From Cryptomeria japonica (lineage: Eukaryota; Streptophyta; Pinopsida; Cupressales; Cupressaceae), in NCBI RefSeq assembly GCF_030272615.1, contig NC_081405.1:574523252-574587251 (forward strand): a stretch of DNA of 64,000 bases. Direction: 5' to 3'. Position 1 is the first letter of the stretch, and each line of letters begins with the position of its first letter. Below the pieces are notes generated by a model, which was not told the DNA's origin, ran no database searches, and saw nothing but the letters and a program-made list of their open reading frames with translations. Shown here in pieces: positions 24,401-33,676 of this stretch. The translations under genes were made by a program, and so were the position numbers.

Positions 24401-24716
24401 TAATTCATCTGAACCATTATCAATTTTTGAGCAGAAAATAACAGGTTTTGAGGAGGAACTTCAGAAATTTGAAAGAAAGAACGAAAGAATAAAAGGAAAG
24501 GCAAAAGATCTGAAATGGAGACTTAGTCCAAAATTGGACTACCTTTCCTCCTTGAGAAAACAGATATCTGAGGCATTGGTTCAAGGACAGAAGACACCAG
24601 AACAACAAATGCAACACCTCACAGGTACAATTCAGAGGACAGAGGCCGCATTAAAGGATAGACAATGGTTCACTAAGAGCCTGAATCTGGTATTGGCAGA
24701 CCTTTTCATATTGTAA
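21423..24716 (+). pseudogene. Long accessory ORF (about 1,100 codons) of unknown function in the nested element
   Basis: It starts at ATG 21423 (MASSSTLEFIANPIVVE) and ends at TAA after ADLFIL at 24716. Frame 0 runs to about 22980, then +1 to about 23850, then frame 0 again, with about seven stops. Part 1 (21423-22460) is globular, with motifs VLRRVHGEFFWMDSIHKI, VVKAVTGLPSTGNRP and YITKQVPDIGIRIFG. Part 2 (22560-22985) is Lys/Pro-rich and basic (KKLTPKKKKMIPKKK). Part 3 (23000-23370) is helical and Leu-rich. Part 4 (23400-23930) is Pro/Thr/Glu-rich and disordered. Part 5 (23940-24716) is helical coiled coil ending in EQQMQHLTGTIQRTE. No transmembrane segment and no enzymatic motif that I know. 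It follows gag by 340 bp. I do not recognise the family. Confidence 0.7.
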
Positions 24717-24980
24717 CCAACTGGCTATAGGGATGAAGCTGGAAACCACACTCAGTTGACACTTTAACAACCTTTGTCATTGATGCCAAAGGGGGAGTAG
24801 TGGTAATGAGAAAAATGATTAGCAGAGAAAAATGATTAGCATAAGACACCATCAGCTTAGGGGGAGCACAAATGTTTGGCATATAGTTTCTGGTAAGATA
24901 GTTTTTGGTAAGACAATTTTGGCAGATTCTTTTTGGACGATACTTTTTGGATTTTTCTCATGAGTGTTGCCATCAATGCT

Positions 24981-24992
24981 AAAGGGGGAGAT
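24981..24992 (+). other. Polypurine tract of the nested element
   Basis: AAAGGGGGAGAT abuts the TGTTGGCA LTR start. Two more PPT-like tracts lie upstream, GGGGGAGTAGTGG at about 24791 and AGGGGGAGCAC at about 24860. The sequence around it (GCCATCAATGC) matches that of family A copia. Confidence 0.85.
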
Positions 24993-25788
24993 TGTTGGCA
25001 AATGCACACTCCAATGAGAAATTATAGGTGATTGAAGGTTTTGTCATTGATGGCAACCTTGCAATCATATGATACTAGCATGACAATTATACCGGCACCA
25101 ACAACGAAAAACTCTACACCGACACACAGAACACTGACAATGAAAGAAAGGATACCGACACCCATGCCGATAGCAATTTTATTTGTAATATATTTTGTAA
25201 TTAATTGTAAAATCATTGTAAGGTGACATGGTGAGTTGTAAGATGACTCATATATGTATGAAATCATTATAGAACATTTGGTAATGAAGGATAGGCGAAA
25301 TAAGGTAGACATAATATGTGAATTTTAGGTTAAGGGTTTATGTATGCAGTAGAGCTAAAACCAATACTGGATCTTGCATAGCAGATGCTATTTTGAAGTA
25401 GTACAAGACATTGGATTATTATAATCCATTTTTGTAAGTCAATGTGACTTCCTTTTGTAATTGAGCAGTGAGCTCTAGGCACTTGGCCTTCCTGCATGTG
25501 CAGGCCCCTATTGTAGCAGTAATATTCCCTTATTGGCCTATAAGTGAATATCATGGGTCACAAATCCCATCGAGGTTTTTCCCACACCGAGTTTCCTCAA
25601 GTTTCCTCATTAAACTACTGTGTTATGGTGTTCTCTTCATGTGGTTATTGTTTTTCTTGTTTACTGCATTACTTTTGATTTATCGGTACACTATATTGAC
25701 ATGGTTTACATGTTTTGAATCAAGTAAATCTTTAAATCGGTTAGATACTTATTCACCCCCCCTCCAAGTATCTTTGGTAATCCTAATA
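24993..25788 (+). repeat. 3' LTR of the nested polymerase-less element
   Basis: 796 bp, aligned to 19184-19940, ending AATCCTAATA (last dinucleotide CA changed to TA). It is followed at once by the GTGAG duplication. It keeps the block AGAGCTAAAACCAATACTGG near 25350 that is absent from the 5' copy. Confidence 0.92.
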
Positions 25789-25793
25789 GTGAG
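25789..25793. repeat. Target-site duplication GTGAG, right copy
   Basis: Exact copy of 19179-19183 on the other side of the nested element. Confidence 0.92.
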
Positions 25794-26190
25794 TCTTTAC
25801 CAAATCTTACAATTCCACCATCAAATTCCTTCAGAGAAAGAAATTTACTTCGATCACTGGTCATGTGATGTGAACAACCACTATTAATGATCTAATCATC
25901 AGAGTCATCCATCCTGGATACTAATGCCTTCTGGTCTGACATCTCTTCTTTAATGGCTGCAAACACAATGTCTTCATTAGCATCACCATTAGATTCCTCA
26001 TCAGTGATACCACCATCAATAACAATAAGAAAATCTCTTTTTCTTTCACCCTTATACTTCTTGAATTTCTCTAGTTTGTGTTCATTATCACCATTAGGAT
26101 AGTTAGCAAAAATGAATCCAATCTTGTTGCATGCAAAATATTTCAAAGGTAATTTGCCTCTATATTTACCTATACCTCTAGGCAATCATT
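25794..26190 (-). pseudogene. Family A gag C-terminus and protease relic (minus)
   Basis: On the minus strand: MPRGIGKYRGKLPLKYFACNK with a ruined zinc knuckle (Y-x2-C-x4-F-x4-Y in place of CCHC), then EESNGDANEDIVFAAIKEEMS, then the protease entry. The region continues as SKFLSLKEFDGGI up to the insertion point at 25793. The first Cys, the His and the last Cys of the knuckle are all lost, so packaging by this copy would fail. Confidence 0.88.
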
Positions 26191-26199
26191 TGTCCAATA

Positions 26200-26860
26200 A
26201 TGCTTCAAGCTCAACTAAATTGTCTTCATCATCAACTTCTCTGCTAGATCTGGATTCATAAATGTGATTGACATCTCTACTTTTCCTCATAGATGGGTTA
26301 CAAACATAAGCTCTAAATGCAGACTAATATTTTTGTACACTACCATCATAACCATTTAATTCAAAAGGAGTAAGCTTGCCAATGATGGAGTCAAGAGTTA
26401 CCTTAGTTTTGTCAATGGACTTTATCTCTTGAATAGCTACAACTTGGATAGCGTAGACCGGTAGCAGGGTTCTCAGTACCTTACTGATCACTATGGAATC
26501 TTCCACTTTGCCTCTTACACTCTTACTTTCACCGACTATCTCTTTTATCCTTTGACCTTACTACTGGATATTCTCACCTTTAGCCATCCGCATGTCCTCA
26601 AATTTTTCCCTTAGACTCTCTTCTTTAGCAATCTTAACATGTTCATCACTGCTATAAATCTATTCAATTTTTTCCATACCTCATATGTAGTTTCAAGACC
26701 ATGAACATCTACATACTCTGCATCAGACAAAGAACTGATAATAGCCTCCAATGATTTATGAATTTCTTGTTTCTCTTTCTTTTGATCATCAATCAACATC
26801 TTGTAGTTGTCTCTATTAAACTTTAGAACTTCCTCCTTCATCATGATCAATAGATCTTTA
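26200..26860 (-). pseudogene. Family A gag relic (minus) with internal deletion
   Basis: The start reads MMKEEVLKFNRDNYKM, then jumps to LIDDQKKEKQEIHKSLEAI. The plus-strand copy has about 33 more residues between these words (WSDKINIYIKS... TPTRT), so this copy has a short in-frame deletion at about 26805. SLSDAEYVDVHGLETTYEVW follows, then a frameshift, then SIVISKVLRTLLPVYAIQV and IGKLTPFELNGYDGSVQK at 26490-26325. This is a UBN2-type copia gag. Stops are present. Confidence 0.88.
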
Positions 26861-26898
26861 CCTCAAGTTGTTAGGCTTAGACCTTAGAGGACCTGATA

Positions 26899-26916
26899 GG
26901 CTCTGATGCCAATTTA
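26899..26916 (-). other. Primer-binding site of the minus-strand family A copia
   Basis: On the minus strand the LTR end is followed by TAAATTGGCATCAGAGC, an initiator-Met tRNA site (TGGTATCAGAGC) with one change. Confidence 0.85.
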
Positions 26917-28250
26917 TGGTATGATGAAAGAATAAGTATCCAGTCAACTACTGAGAGGGGGGGTGAATCGGTAGATAGAAAAACTGATAATAAAATTCAC
27001 CATTCTCAAAAATCAATCTCTCAAAGTAAACCTAAAATAATAACTCTGTCAAGATAAAAACTCATAAGATAAACCGGTTGACTATTACAACAAATTAACA
27101 GTAAACAACTTCTTCATATCCCAATGCTTTCGGTTATCATGACTTATCAGAAATAGTTAAGTAGTTAATTAAATCAACCATGAAAACATAACCACAAAAA
27201 CATTCACCACTTGACACAAACATTTTTGACGTGGAAACCAAAATAGGTAAAAACCACAGTGAGATGAGACTCACAAGATAACCATTCGAACTATTATGAA
27301 GTTTTCCCTATTAGGAGCCTAGCCTGTTAAAGCTTTACACAGAGTCCTATTAAGAACTGATCCTGTTAGGAATCACCTGATTAAGGGATTGACTACAAAT
27401 GCCTTGTTAGAAGCAATACCCTGTAAGGAGTAACCTTGATAGAGGATTTGAAAATCCAATCTAATGGACCACCTTGTTAGAGGATTTAAATAACACCAAG
27501 CTTGTTAGAGCCTACCCAGTTGGGGCATTTCAATTCTGCTCTAATTGTTAGAAAAAAATAGGAGTTTGTTGATTTGTCTAAATAGAACTACACTTGCTTG
27601 ATCAAATCCATTTCATGCTCCTGGCTTCCTTTACTCAAATTGCAAATACATCATCCGGTTTGGAAACCACACACTCAACTGAACTGTGTCTATCTCTTTT
27701 TCCAACTCTCTAAAACTAAACAATTTCATCAACCTTAAATACAAACCAATCAGGTCAGTAACACAACAAAAACCTAACTCTCATTGACATTACAAACAAA
27801 TTTGGTTCAAGTATGACTGTTGGATTACATAGAAATCTATGCACATCAATCAAGACAACCTTGATCACTCCTTGATCACCGCTTCATCAAACCTAGTAAC
27901 TCATCATGTGCTTTGAATTAGATGCAATACATTTTCTCATTCCCTAGACAAAAACCGTTACAACAACTCACCAAAATCTCTTGGAATTGTCTTCATACAA
28001 TAATCATGCATATCATTACCACTCATCATCAAATCATAAACTAATATAAACAATTAACCAAACTTAATCGGTTAGGGTTTATCAAAAACAACAGGTAGTA
28101 GGGTTTATCGGTTACCGATTCACTCCACAAGTTCTTGCTACTAGTTATAGTAACAATATTACAACAATATCAACAATATCATTACAAGTTTAATTGACAT
28201 CAATGACAACATAACATATCATTAATGCAATCTTCATGCAAATGCCAACA
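26917..28250 (-). repeat. 5' LTR of the minus-strand family A copia
   Basis: 1334 bp, matching 14527-15873 and, in reverse, 33677-36746 (with an insert removed) and 42431-43865. On the minus strand it starts TGTTGGCATTTGCATGAAG and ends CATCATACCA. Confidence 0.92.
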
Positions 28251-28676
28251 ACAAAAATGTTGATAGATATCGAGTTAAAACAAACATTATGTCCCTTTTT
28301 TTGGTGTCTCTCCTAGATCTCAGAGGTGACAAGGTGGATATGTTGATGTTAAGGAAGGTCTTTAAAGAAGAATTCCTGGGGGATGACATTCAATTTGTAA
28401 TATTTTCATAAATAGGGGTGCGAATCCCTTGGGCAAGTGATTTACACAAGCTTTTCAGGCTAGGCCGAAATGTGGCCAGGCAATATTTTATTTTGATCCT
28501 GAATGCTGAGTAGTTGACGTGACATAGGAAATGGGTGCGGATTGGTAGGGATTTAATTTGGAAATGGCTTCTCCTAGATGAATTTCTATACTATGGATGG
28601 ATCAATGAATTCTCAAAGCTTATCCTCTCTAGATAATTCTACTCAGACGGAGGGGAACATCCTTAGGGTTACCTGG
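28251..28676. other. Unassigned sequence between two elements
   Basis: About 430 bp between the family A LTR and the next gypsy LTR. The plus strand can be read as short coding-like pieces (VRIPWASDLHKLFRLGR, then IGRDLIWKWLLLDEF), but stops occur and I do not recognise a family. It may be a remnant of an older element or gene. Confidence 0.35.
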
Positions 28677-30280
28677 TGTAGGAGCACCTCACAGATTTTG
28701 ATGACCATTTGAGAAATAAAGGCTCTTGGAGGATTTGTTAGGTTTGCTGAATGTTTTTATGTTGTAATATGGTCTTTGAAGACCATTCATTTTGTTTTGA
28801 TCAGCCATGTAAGGCTTTGATGCCATTTTTACATTGTGCACTTGCTTGGACCTATTTCGTCAACCATGCTAACATGACATCCAAAATGCCTATATGAGGA
28901 AAGAAATGTATTTTGGATTATATGTGACCTATTTTTTATGTTTTATGATGTGTTATAATAGGTCTCATAGGTAAAATTCATAAGTTGTCAAGTTTGTGCA
29001 AAGTTGTCAAGTTAAATGATGACTTCTGCTGTTAATTTGCTGTCAAAATGTAACTAACCTCCTTCCAATAGCTAACTAATTCAAATTTATATTGAATTCA
29101 ATTGAGGAGGTTGGAAAAATATTTTTTAAGGCCTTGGAGGTAGAAGGGATGAGTTGATGATGAATAGTGGATGTAATTTGGTGATAAGATTTAATAAACA
29201 CTCAGAAATTTGCTTAAATCTGCTATAATAGTGTCTTGTATGGATTTTGTATGGACTCCATGTGTAGTATAAGTCATTGATTTGAATAGGAATATGTGTT
29301 GATGATATTTTTATTTTTATTTTGTTTAATAAAAAGGAAGATATCGACATTTTTGTAACAGGCGGCCTGAAAAACCCTCCAAAACCAGGGATTTTAAAGA
29401 AATGCTTTCTTAATCCCACATTCCTTGAGCCAAATTGGCTCAAAATTTGAGGAGTGGTAGGGGATACCATTTAATATAATATTATTTAGGCTTTTGAGTG
29501 GTCCATTGAGTTTTTGGAGTTTGGGATCATGCCCTAGGCTAGGCATCCTCATGTGACTAGTGTGTTTTGACTGCTAAAGTTGGTGCAGGGATAAAACTAT
29601 GAATGATGGACCCTATATGACTGTGCATTTTTTTTTGGGATGGTTTTAGACCTTATACAACCATTGGTGTCATTTTAATAGGCCATTTCAATGTGGTTGC
29701 TTTGTATAAGTGGCCTAAAAGACATTTTAGCCCTCCAGTAGCAGTAGTAGTTGACCTAGCAAATGCAAGAGGGGTTTTGAGTTTTGGTAATGTTTTGTGT
29801 CATCATTAGAGGTTTCCAAAAGGGTAAATGTTATATAGTATTCTTAGGAGTATTTCTGAGTTCTACCCCAAAAGTTCAAAATAGGGCTACTAGTAGTAGG
29901 CGTTAGTAGCAGGCTGATTATCCTAATTGATCTACACACACAAAAAGGGTGTTATTTTTCTCGTGAATAGTGTTCCTTGAGTTGGTAAAGTGGTACTATA
30001 GGTTCCAAACCTATTTACAATTATGGTTGAGTTGTAAACCAAGTAGCCATAGGTGGCGACAAGAGAGTTGGTATCAAGAATAATCTTGATGTGAGAAGTT
30101 TTATCTCCGTGAGTTGTTCATGGACATAGAGGGTTCCCATTGAGAAAGGGGGAGTGTATATAAGTCTTTTCATGTTACTATTAGACTATCCAAGAATCCA
30201 TGAGAATATTGAGATCTTAGTTGAGGGTTTGGTGGATTGAGTTTGTGTGAGAAGCCTTTGTTCCTTGGGGCTCTGCATCA
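28677..30280 (+). repeat. 5' LTR of gypsy element B
   Basis: It aligns to 61311-63110 from CAGATTTTGATGACCATTTG (28691) to TTCCTTGGGGCTCT (30273), with short indels. It begins TGTAGGAGCACC and ends GCATCA. A TATA box GTGTATATAAGT lies at 30153-30164, about 115 bp before the LTR end. The primer site follows directly. Confidence 0.85.
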
Positions 30281-30296
30281 TATTGGTATCAGAGAA
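30281..30296 (+). other. Primer-binding site of element B
   Basis: TATTGGTATCAGAGAAAG follows the LTR end. It is close to the initiator-Met site TGGTATCAGAGC and fixes the boundary and strand. Confidence 0.75.
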
Positions 30297-30379
30297 AGTC
30301 TGATCATTGGGAGAATATATTTTGGTGTATGTTAGAATAAGAGAGTCAAGCAAAGGCTTGCATATTTCCTCCAAAGGGA

Positions 30380-31731
30380 ATGTCTGCAAAGGTGGCTAAG
30401 AAATTCCAAGAGATGGAAGAAATGATTAAGACCGAGGTCAAAGAGGCAATCAAGGCAGAACTAAAGGCATTGAAGAAAAGAAAAGGGCGAGGTCAGAAGA
30501 CAAATTAAGAAGGGGAACAAGAGGATGAAGAAGAATAACCCCCAAGGAAGGATTTAAAGATAACTGTTGATCATAGACTATTCCTTGAAGACCTCAAAAC
30601 AATAGGCAAAGACTCTTCAGAAGCCAAGATGGAGATTCCTACCTATAGTGGGAAGATGAATGCTGAAGAACTTATAGATTGGATAGATGCCTTGAATAAT
30701 TATTTTCAGTACAAGGAAGTGGTTGAGGAGAAGAAGATGAAGTTAGCAAATACCAAGCTAAAGGGTGTTGCCTTAACCTGGTAGAACTACACTCAAGGTA
30801 AAACAGTGAACATGGGCAAGAATATGATTCATTATTGGGAAAAGATAGTGTCCAAACTCAAGGACCAATTGGTGCCTGCTGATTATGAGGTGCAACTGTA
30901 TAGGAGAATACAAAACCTAAAATAGAAGGATTTGGATGTGGCATCCTACAAAGAGGAATTTCACAAATTGAGTTTGAGATCAGGGTACCGTGAAGATGAA
31001 AAGGAAAAGGTTTCTAGGTACTTGAATGGGCTCAAGTTCAACATTCAAGATGAGATGAGTCTAAGGACTCATAAAAAAATAGATGAATGCTTTCAAATAG
31101 ATTTGAGGGCTAAATATAAGGTGAGAAGAAAAGGTGAACAACACGGTAGAGGAAGAGGAGGCAAGAATTTTAAGAAGAAGGAAATTTTAGGGGAAGAGGA
31201 CAATCTCAAAAACCCCAAGGTGAGTCTAGCCAGCAAGAACAAAGAGGAGACTTAGGTTCAAGAGGATGATTTAGAGGAAGAAGACCCAATGGAAGGGGTA
31301 TATTTGGTGGACCAAGGAGAGGTCTTAGTTTTTTTTACGGGGACGTGCTTCAATTGCAACCAAGTAGGGCACACTACAAGAAAGTTTCTTGAGAAAGACT
31401 CAAACTCTCATGGAGGATAGAGAATGAACTAGCTGATTTAAAAATATGATTGCCAAAGTGTCAATTCTCTAATTGGAAGTGCAGCCCCAGTCTATGATGG
31501 AGAAAGCTTGATGATAAGGAGAACCATGTTTAAGGTACCTCAAGTGAAAGAACCCCCTCAAAGAAAGACAATATTCAGAACCATGTGGAAGGCCTATAGT
31601 AAGTTATGCAAGGTAATTGTTGATTCAGGTTCTACTGAAATATTGGTTTTCACAGAGATGGTAGACAAACTGAAGTTGAAAAGATTACCTCATGGAAACC
31701 CTTAGAAGGTGTCATGCTTGAATAAGGGGCA
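30380..31731 (+). pseudogene. Gag and protease relic of element B
   Basis: ATG at 30380 (MSAKVAKKFQEMEEMIK). Residues 1-60 are basic/acidic coiled coil. At 30600-31090 lies the retrotransposon gag domain (MEIPTYSGKMNAEELIDWI, then ALTW, then VASYKEEFHKLSLRSGY). An Arg/Gly-rich tract is read in another frame near 31262-31320 (FRGRRPNGRGIFGGPRRG), flanked by two compensating frameshifts. The knuckle CFNCNQVGHTTRKF at about 31348-31390 has its last Cys as Phe. The protease start VDSGST at about 31618 keeps D-S-G, followed by VDKLKLKRLPH. At least eight in-frame stops. The reading ends abruptly at 31731 at the nested LTR. Confidence 0.85.
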
Positions 31732-32895
31732 TGTTGGTTCTGAAATCAACATCCTAGATCCTTGAGAAATAGCCACTGTCTCATAAACAAACCGAGGATG
31801 GGTTTTGGCCATTGAACAAGATTCAATAGCAAGGCTACAATCTTCTACTCTTCAAGCTCTATAGGACCTAGGTGGCTATCCTTGTTGCAATGTTTCACAG
31901 TATTTCAACTCTACATGGAAAGATATTGTAGTTTATAGTAGATGCTTTCAATGAAAAGAAAATTATGATATACTGTGAATTCTGGCTTGAACCTTTGTTT
32001 GTACTACTTTTCTTGCATTGAAAACTGGTTCTAATCTATTATACTCCTAATGCAAAAAAACTAGAAAATGAAATATAAAAGGTGAAATAAGAATGTTGAA
32101 ATAATCCAAAAACCCAGAAAAGTATGACCACTGCCTATTCAGGGAGATACAGAGTCAAATGATAGGTTTAAAGATAGAAAATATCACACTATCAACATTA
32201 GCATCCAATGCTAAGCATTCAAGACTTGCTTAAATGCTCAGACATAATATATTCACAACTTTCTCACAAAATGTCTCATACAAATGTTGTTATATTCAAG
32301 ACAGAATCTAATTCATTTACATGAAATGAAACCCATCAAGGCATACACATTCTCCATTAGAGAAGACAAATTGAACATGTCCTTAACATAAAAATTCATA
32401 CAACACCATACAATAGATTTGAGAATGAAAAATGAATGTCTTTTTTATTGATTTTTAGAATAAAATGATACATTCATGATAAATTGTTGTGCTAAAAATC
32501 TGTAAAAGACTATGTCATAATATTGCTTTAAAGCTATCCTAGTACATACTAAGCAAATTTTCAGAATTAGAATTGTTCTTCTTGGCTCTGAATTCCCTTT
32601 TATAACACAAGAGAGAAAAATAAGCCTCAAGCCAAGAAGACACATGTCAAAAGTATAAGTCATTACAATTCACCCTAATTCCTCTCTGTCCTTGCTAACA
32701 TGTGTGCACATCTCTTTGCTCCAGTAAATGCGGGGGTTGCTAGGAAGGCATCATTCTGGAAACTTTGGCTTGAAGGTTTGCAAAACTATGCCTTCATTGG
32801 TACTTTGACACATGCTTTTGTCAGGATATGAAGTAAACCTTGGCACCTGGTAGTAAGTAACCTAGAGAATGATTCTTGATGATTGAATGCTTTGG
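31732..32895 (-). repeat. 3' LTR of gypsy element C
   Basis: Plus-strand reading starts TGTTGGTTCTGAAATCAACA. Its first 440 bp align with 57535-58000 (shared CTACAATCTTCTACTCTTCA, GACCTAGGTGG, AGAAAAGTATGACCA). The far end near 32895 is set by the end of the accessory ORF and a purine run on the minus strand (TTTTGAGGAGGAC). It is therefore approximate. Confidence 0.75.
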
Positions 32896-33676
32896 TTAGT
32901 CCTCCTCAAAATTAGCACCCTGCACAAAAAATAAAGTAACAAAATAGGAGTAGTATCTTTTAATTTTGCCCAATGGCCAAGTAAAATCCCTCAAACTCTT
33001 CAACCTATTTATTGCTTCCTTTGTGCTATGGGCTGGCAAAGTTATGGCCTCCAAAGTAAATCTATGATACATGAAATCTACCTCCATGATTTTATCAATG
33101 ATAATAAAGTATGTCTCACTTTGGGCCAAACCAGTAGCTAGGGAAGTCAAAATTGCATTTATGGTATCTTGGAAACCTTGCTTCCACTCCTCTAAGATCT
33201 TGATTTGTCCTTCGACTATTGAAATTGTGGGGATATCCCACTTCTTCAAACCTTGGAAAGAATCAATCATTTTAATCAATGTCCTTTTCTCATCTTCAAT
33301 GTTTGGAAATTCCTTGGTTAATAAATTGAAAATTTTCCAAGTTAACCCTACAACCTGGGGTGGAGAGACCATGTTGCTGATTGCTAGCATTACTTCTTTT
33401 AAATCTTGACCTTTTGGCATCCAAGTAGTCCTTATTGGCTGAAAGAATGAAATAATTTCCTTCAATTGCTTAAGGACCTATGAACTCAAAGAATATGAGG
33501 TATGCACCTCGCTCAATTTTTTAATAAATTTATTTTCCACCTTCAAAATTGAAGCCTTTCAGATTTCAAAATAATTATTCCCAGCTTCATCCTTAACTCT
33601 ATGTAACTCTTTATTCATTCTTTCTATTTCTTCAAGCCTATTTCCTCCTGAAGAATTTGCAGTCACCTTCTTTATT
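32896..33676 (-). pseudogene. Accessory ORF of gypsy element C, C-terminal part
   Basis: A 190-codon open frame on the minus strand (33465-32896) begins inside a longer reading that extends up to 33676. It is mostly alpha-helical by composition: RLEEIERMNKELHRVKDEAG, then LKQLKEIISFFQPIRTTWM, then VGLTWKIFNLLTKEFPNIED, EGQIKILEEWKQGF, and a final FFVQGANFEED. It ends just before the 3' LTR. The upstream part of the same protein is at 44957-48168, on the far side of the nested copia. I do not recognise a family. It is not an envelope in appearance: I see no signal peptide or membrane segment. Confidence 0.65.

Larger units (their letters stand above)
19184..25788 (+). mobile_element. Non-autonomous LTR element with gag-like ORFs and no polymerase (TR-GAG/LARD-like)
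   Basis: It is 6605 bp, flanked by a perfect GTGAG duplication and inserted in the minus-strand copia. It has LTRs of 757 and 796 bp, an initiator-Met type primer site at 19941, and a polypurine tract at 24981-24992. Between these I find only two coding regions, a coiled-coil/zinc-knuckle gag (20012-21085) and a second long ORF (21423-24716). No RT, RNase H, integrase or protease motif appears in any frame. Elements with gag but no pol are known as TR-GAG or LARD types. The second ORF is not a usual part of them. It presumably used enzymes supplied by another copia. Confidence 0.88.
14527..28250 (-). mobile_element. Ty1/copia family A element on the minus strand, split by a nested element
   Basis: Long LTRs at 14527-15873 and 26917-28250 enclose gag and pol relics read on the minus strand. 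The internal region is cut at about 19183/25789 by another LTR element inserted in the gag-protease/pre-integrase region. Removing the insert and one copy of its target duplication restores a continuous family A reading (KEFDGG... then KVKGTISLNGKS). Integrase precedes RT, so the class is Ty1/copia. The same family appears on the plus strand at 33677-44955. I see no clean target duplication outside the LTRs. Confidence 0.9.
28677..31731 (+). mobile_element. Ty3/gypsy-type element B, left part (5' LTR, gag, protease)
   Basis: A 1.6-kb LTR followed by a tRNA primer site, a gag with a retrotransposon gag domain and zinc knuckle, and an aspartic protease start. It is cut at 31731 by the minus-strand gypsy element C. 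A second LTR of the same family lies at 61311-63110, so the two are probably ends of one element split by about 29.6 kb of later insertions. The RT and integrase are missing. The gypsy assignment rests on the gag and protease type, not on RT. Confidence 0.75.

Noticed and set aside
32896-33465. A 190-codon open frame on the minus strand as an independent gene
   Set aside because: It lies between the 3' LTR of gypsy C and the nested copia, and continues in frame-compatible fashion with the coiled-coil end of the ORF at 44957-48216. It is better explained as its C-terminus.
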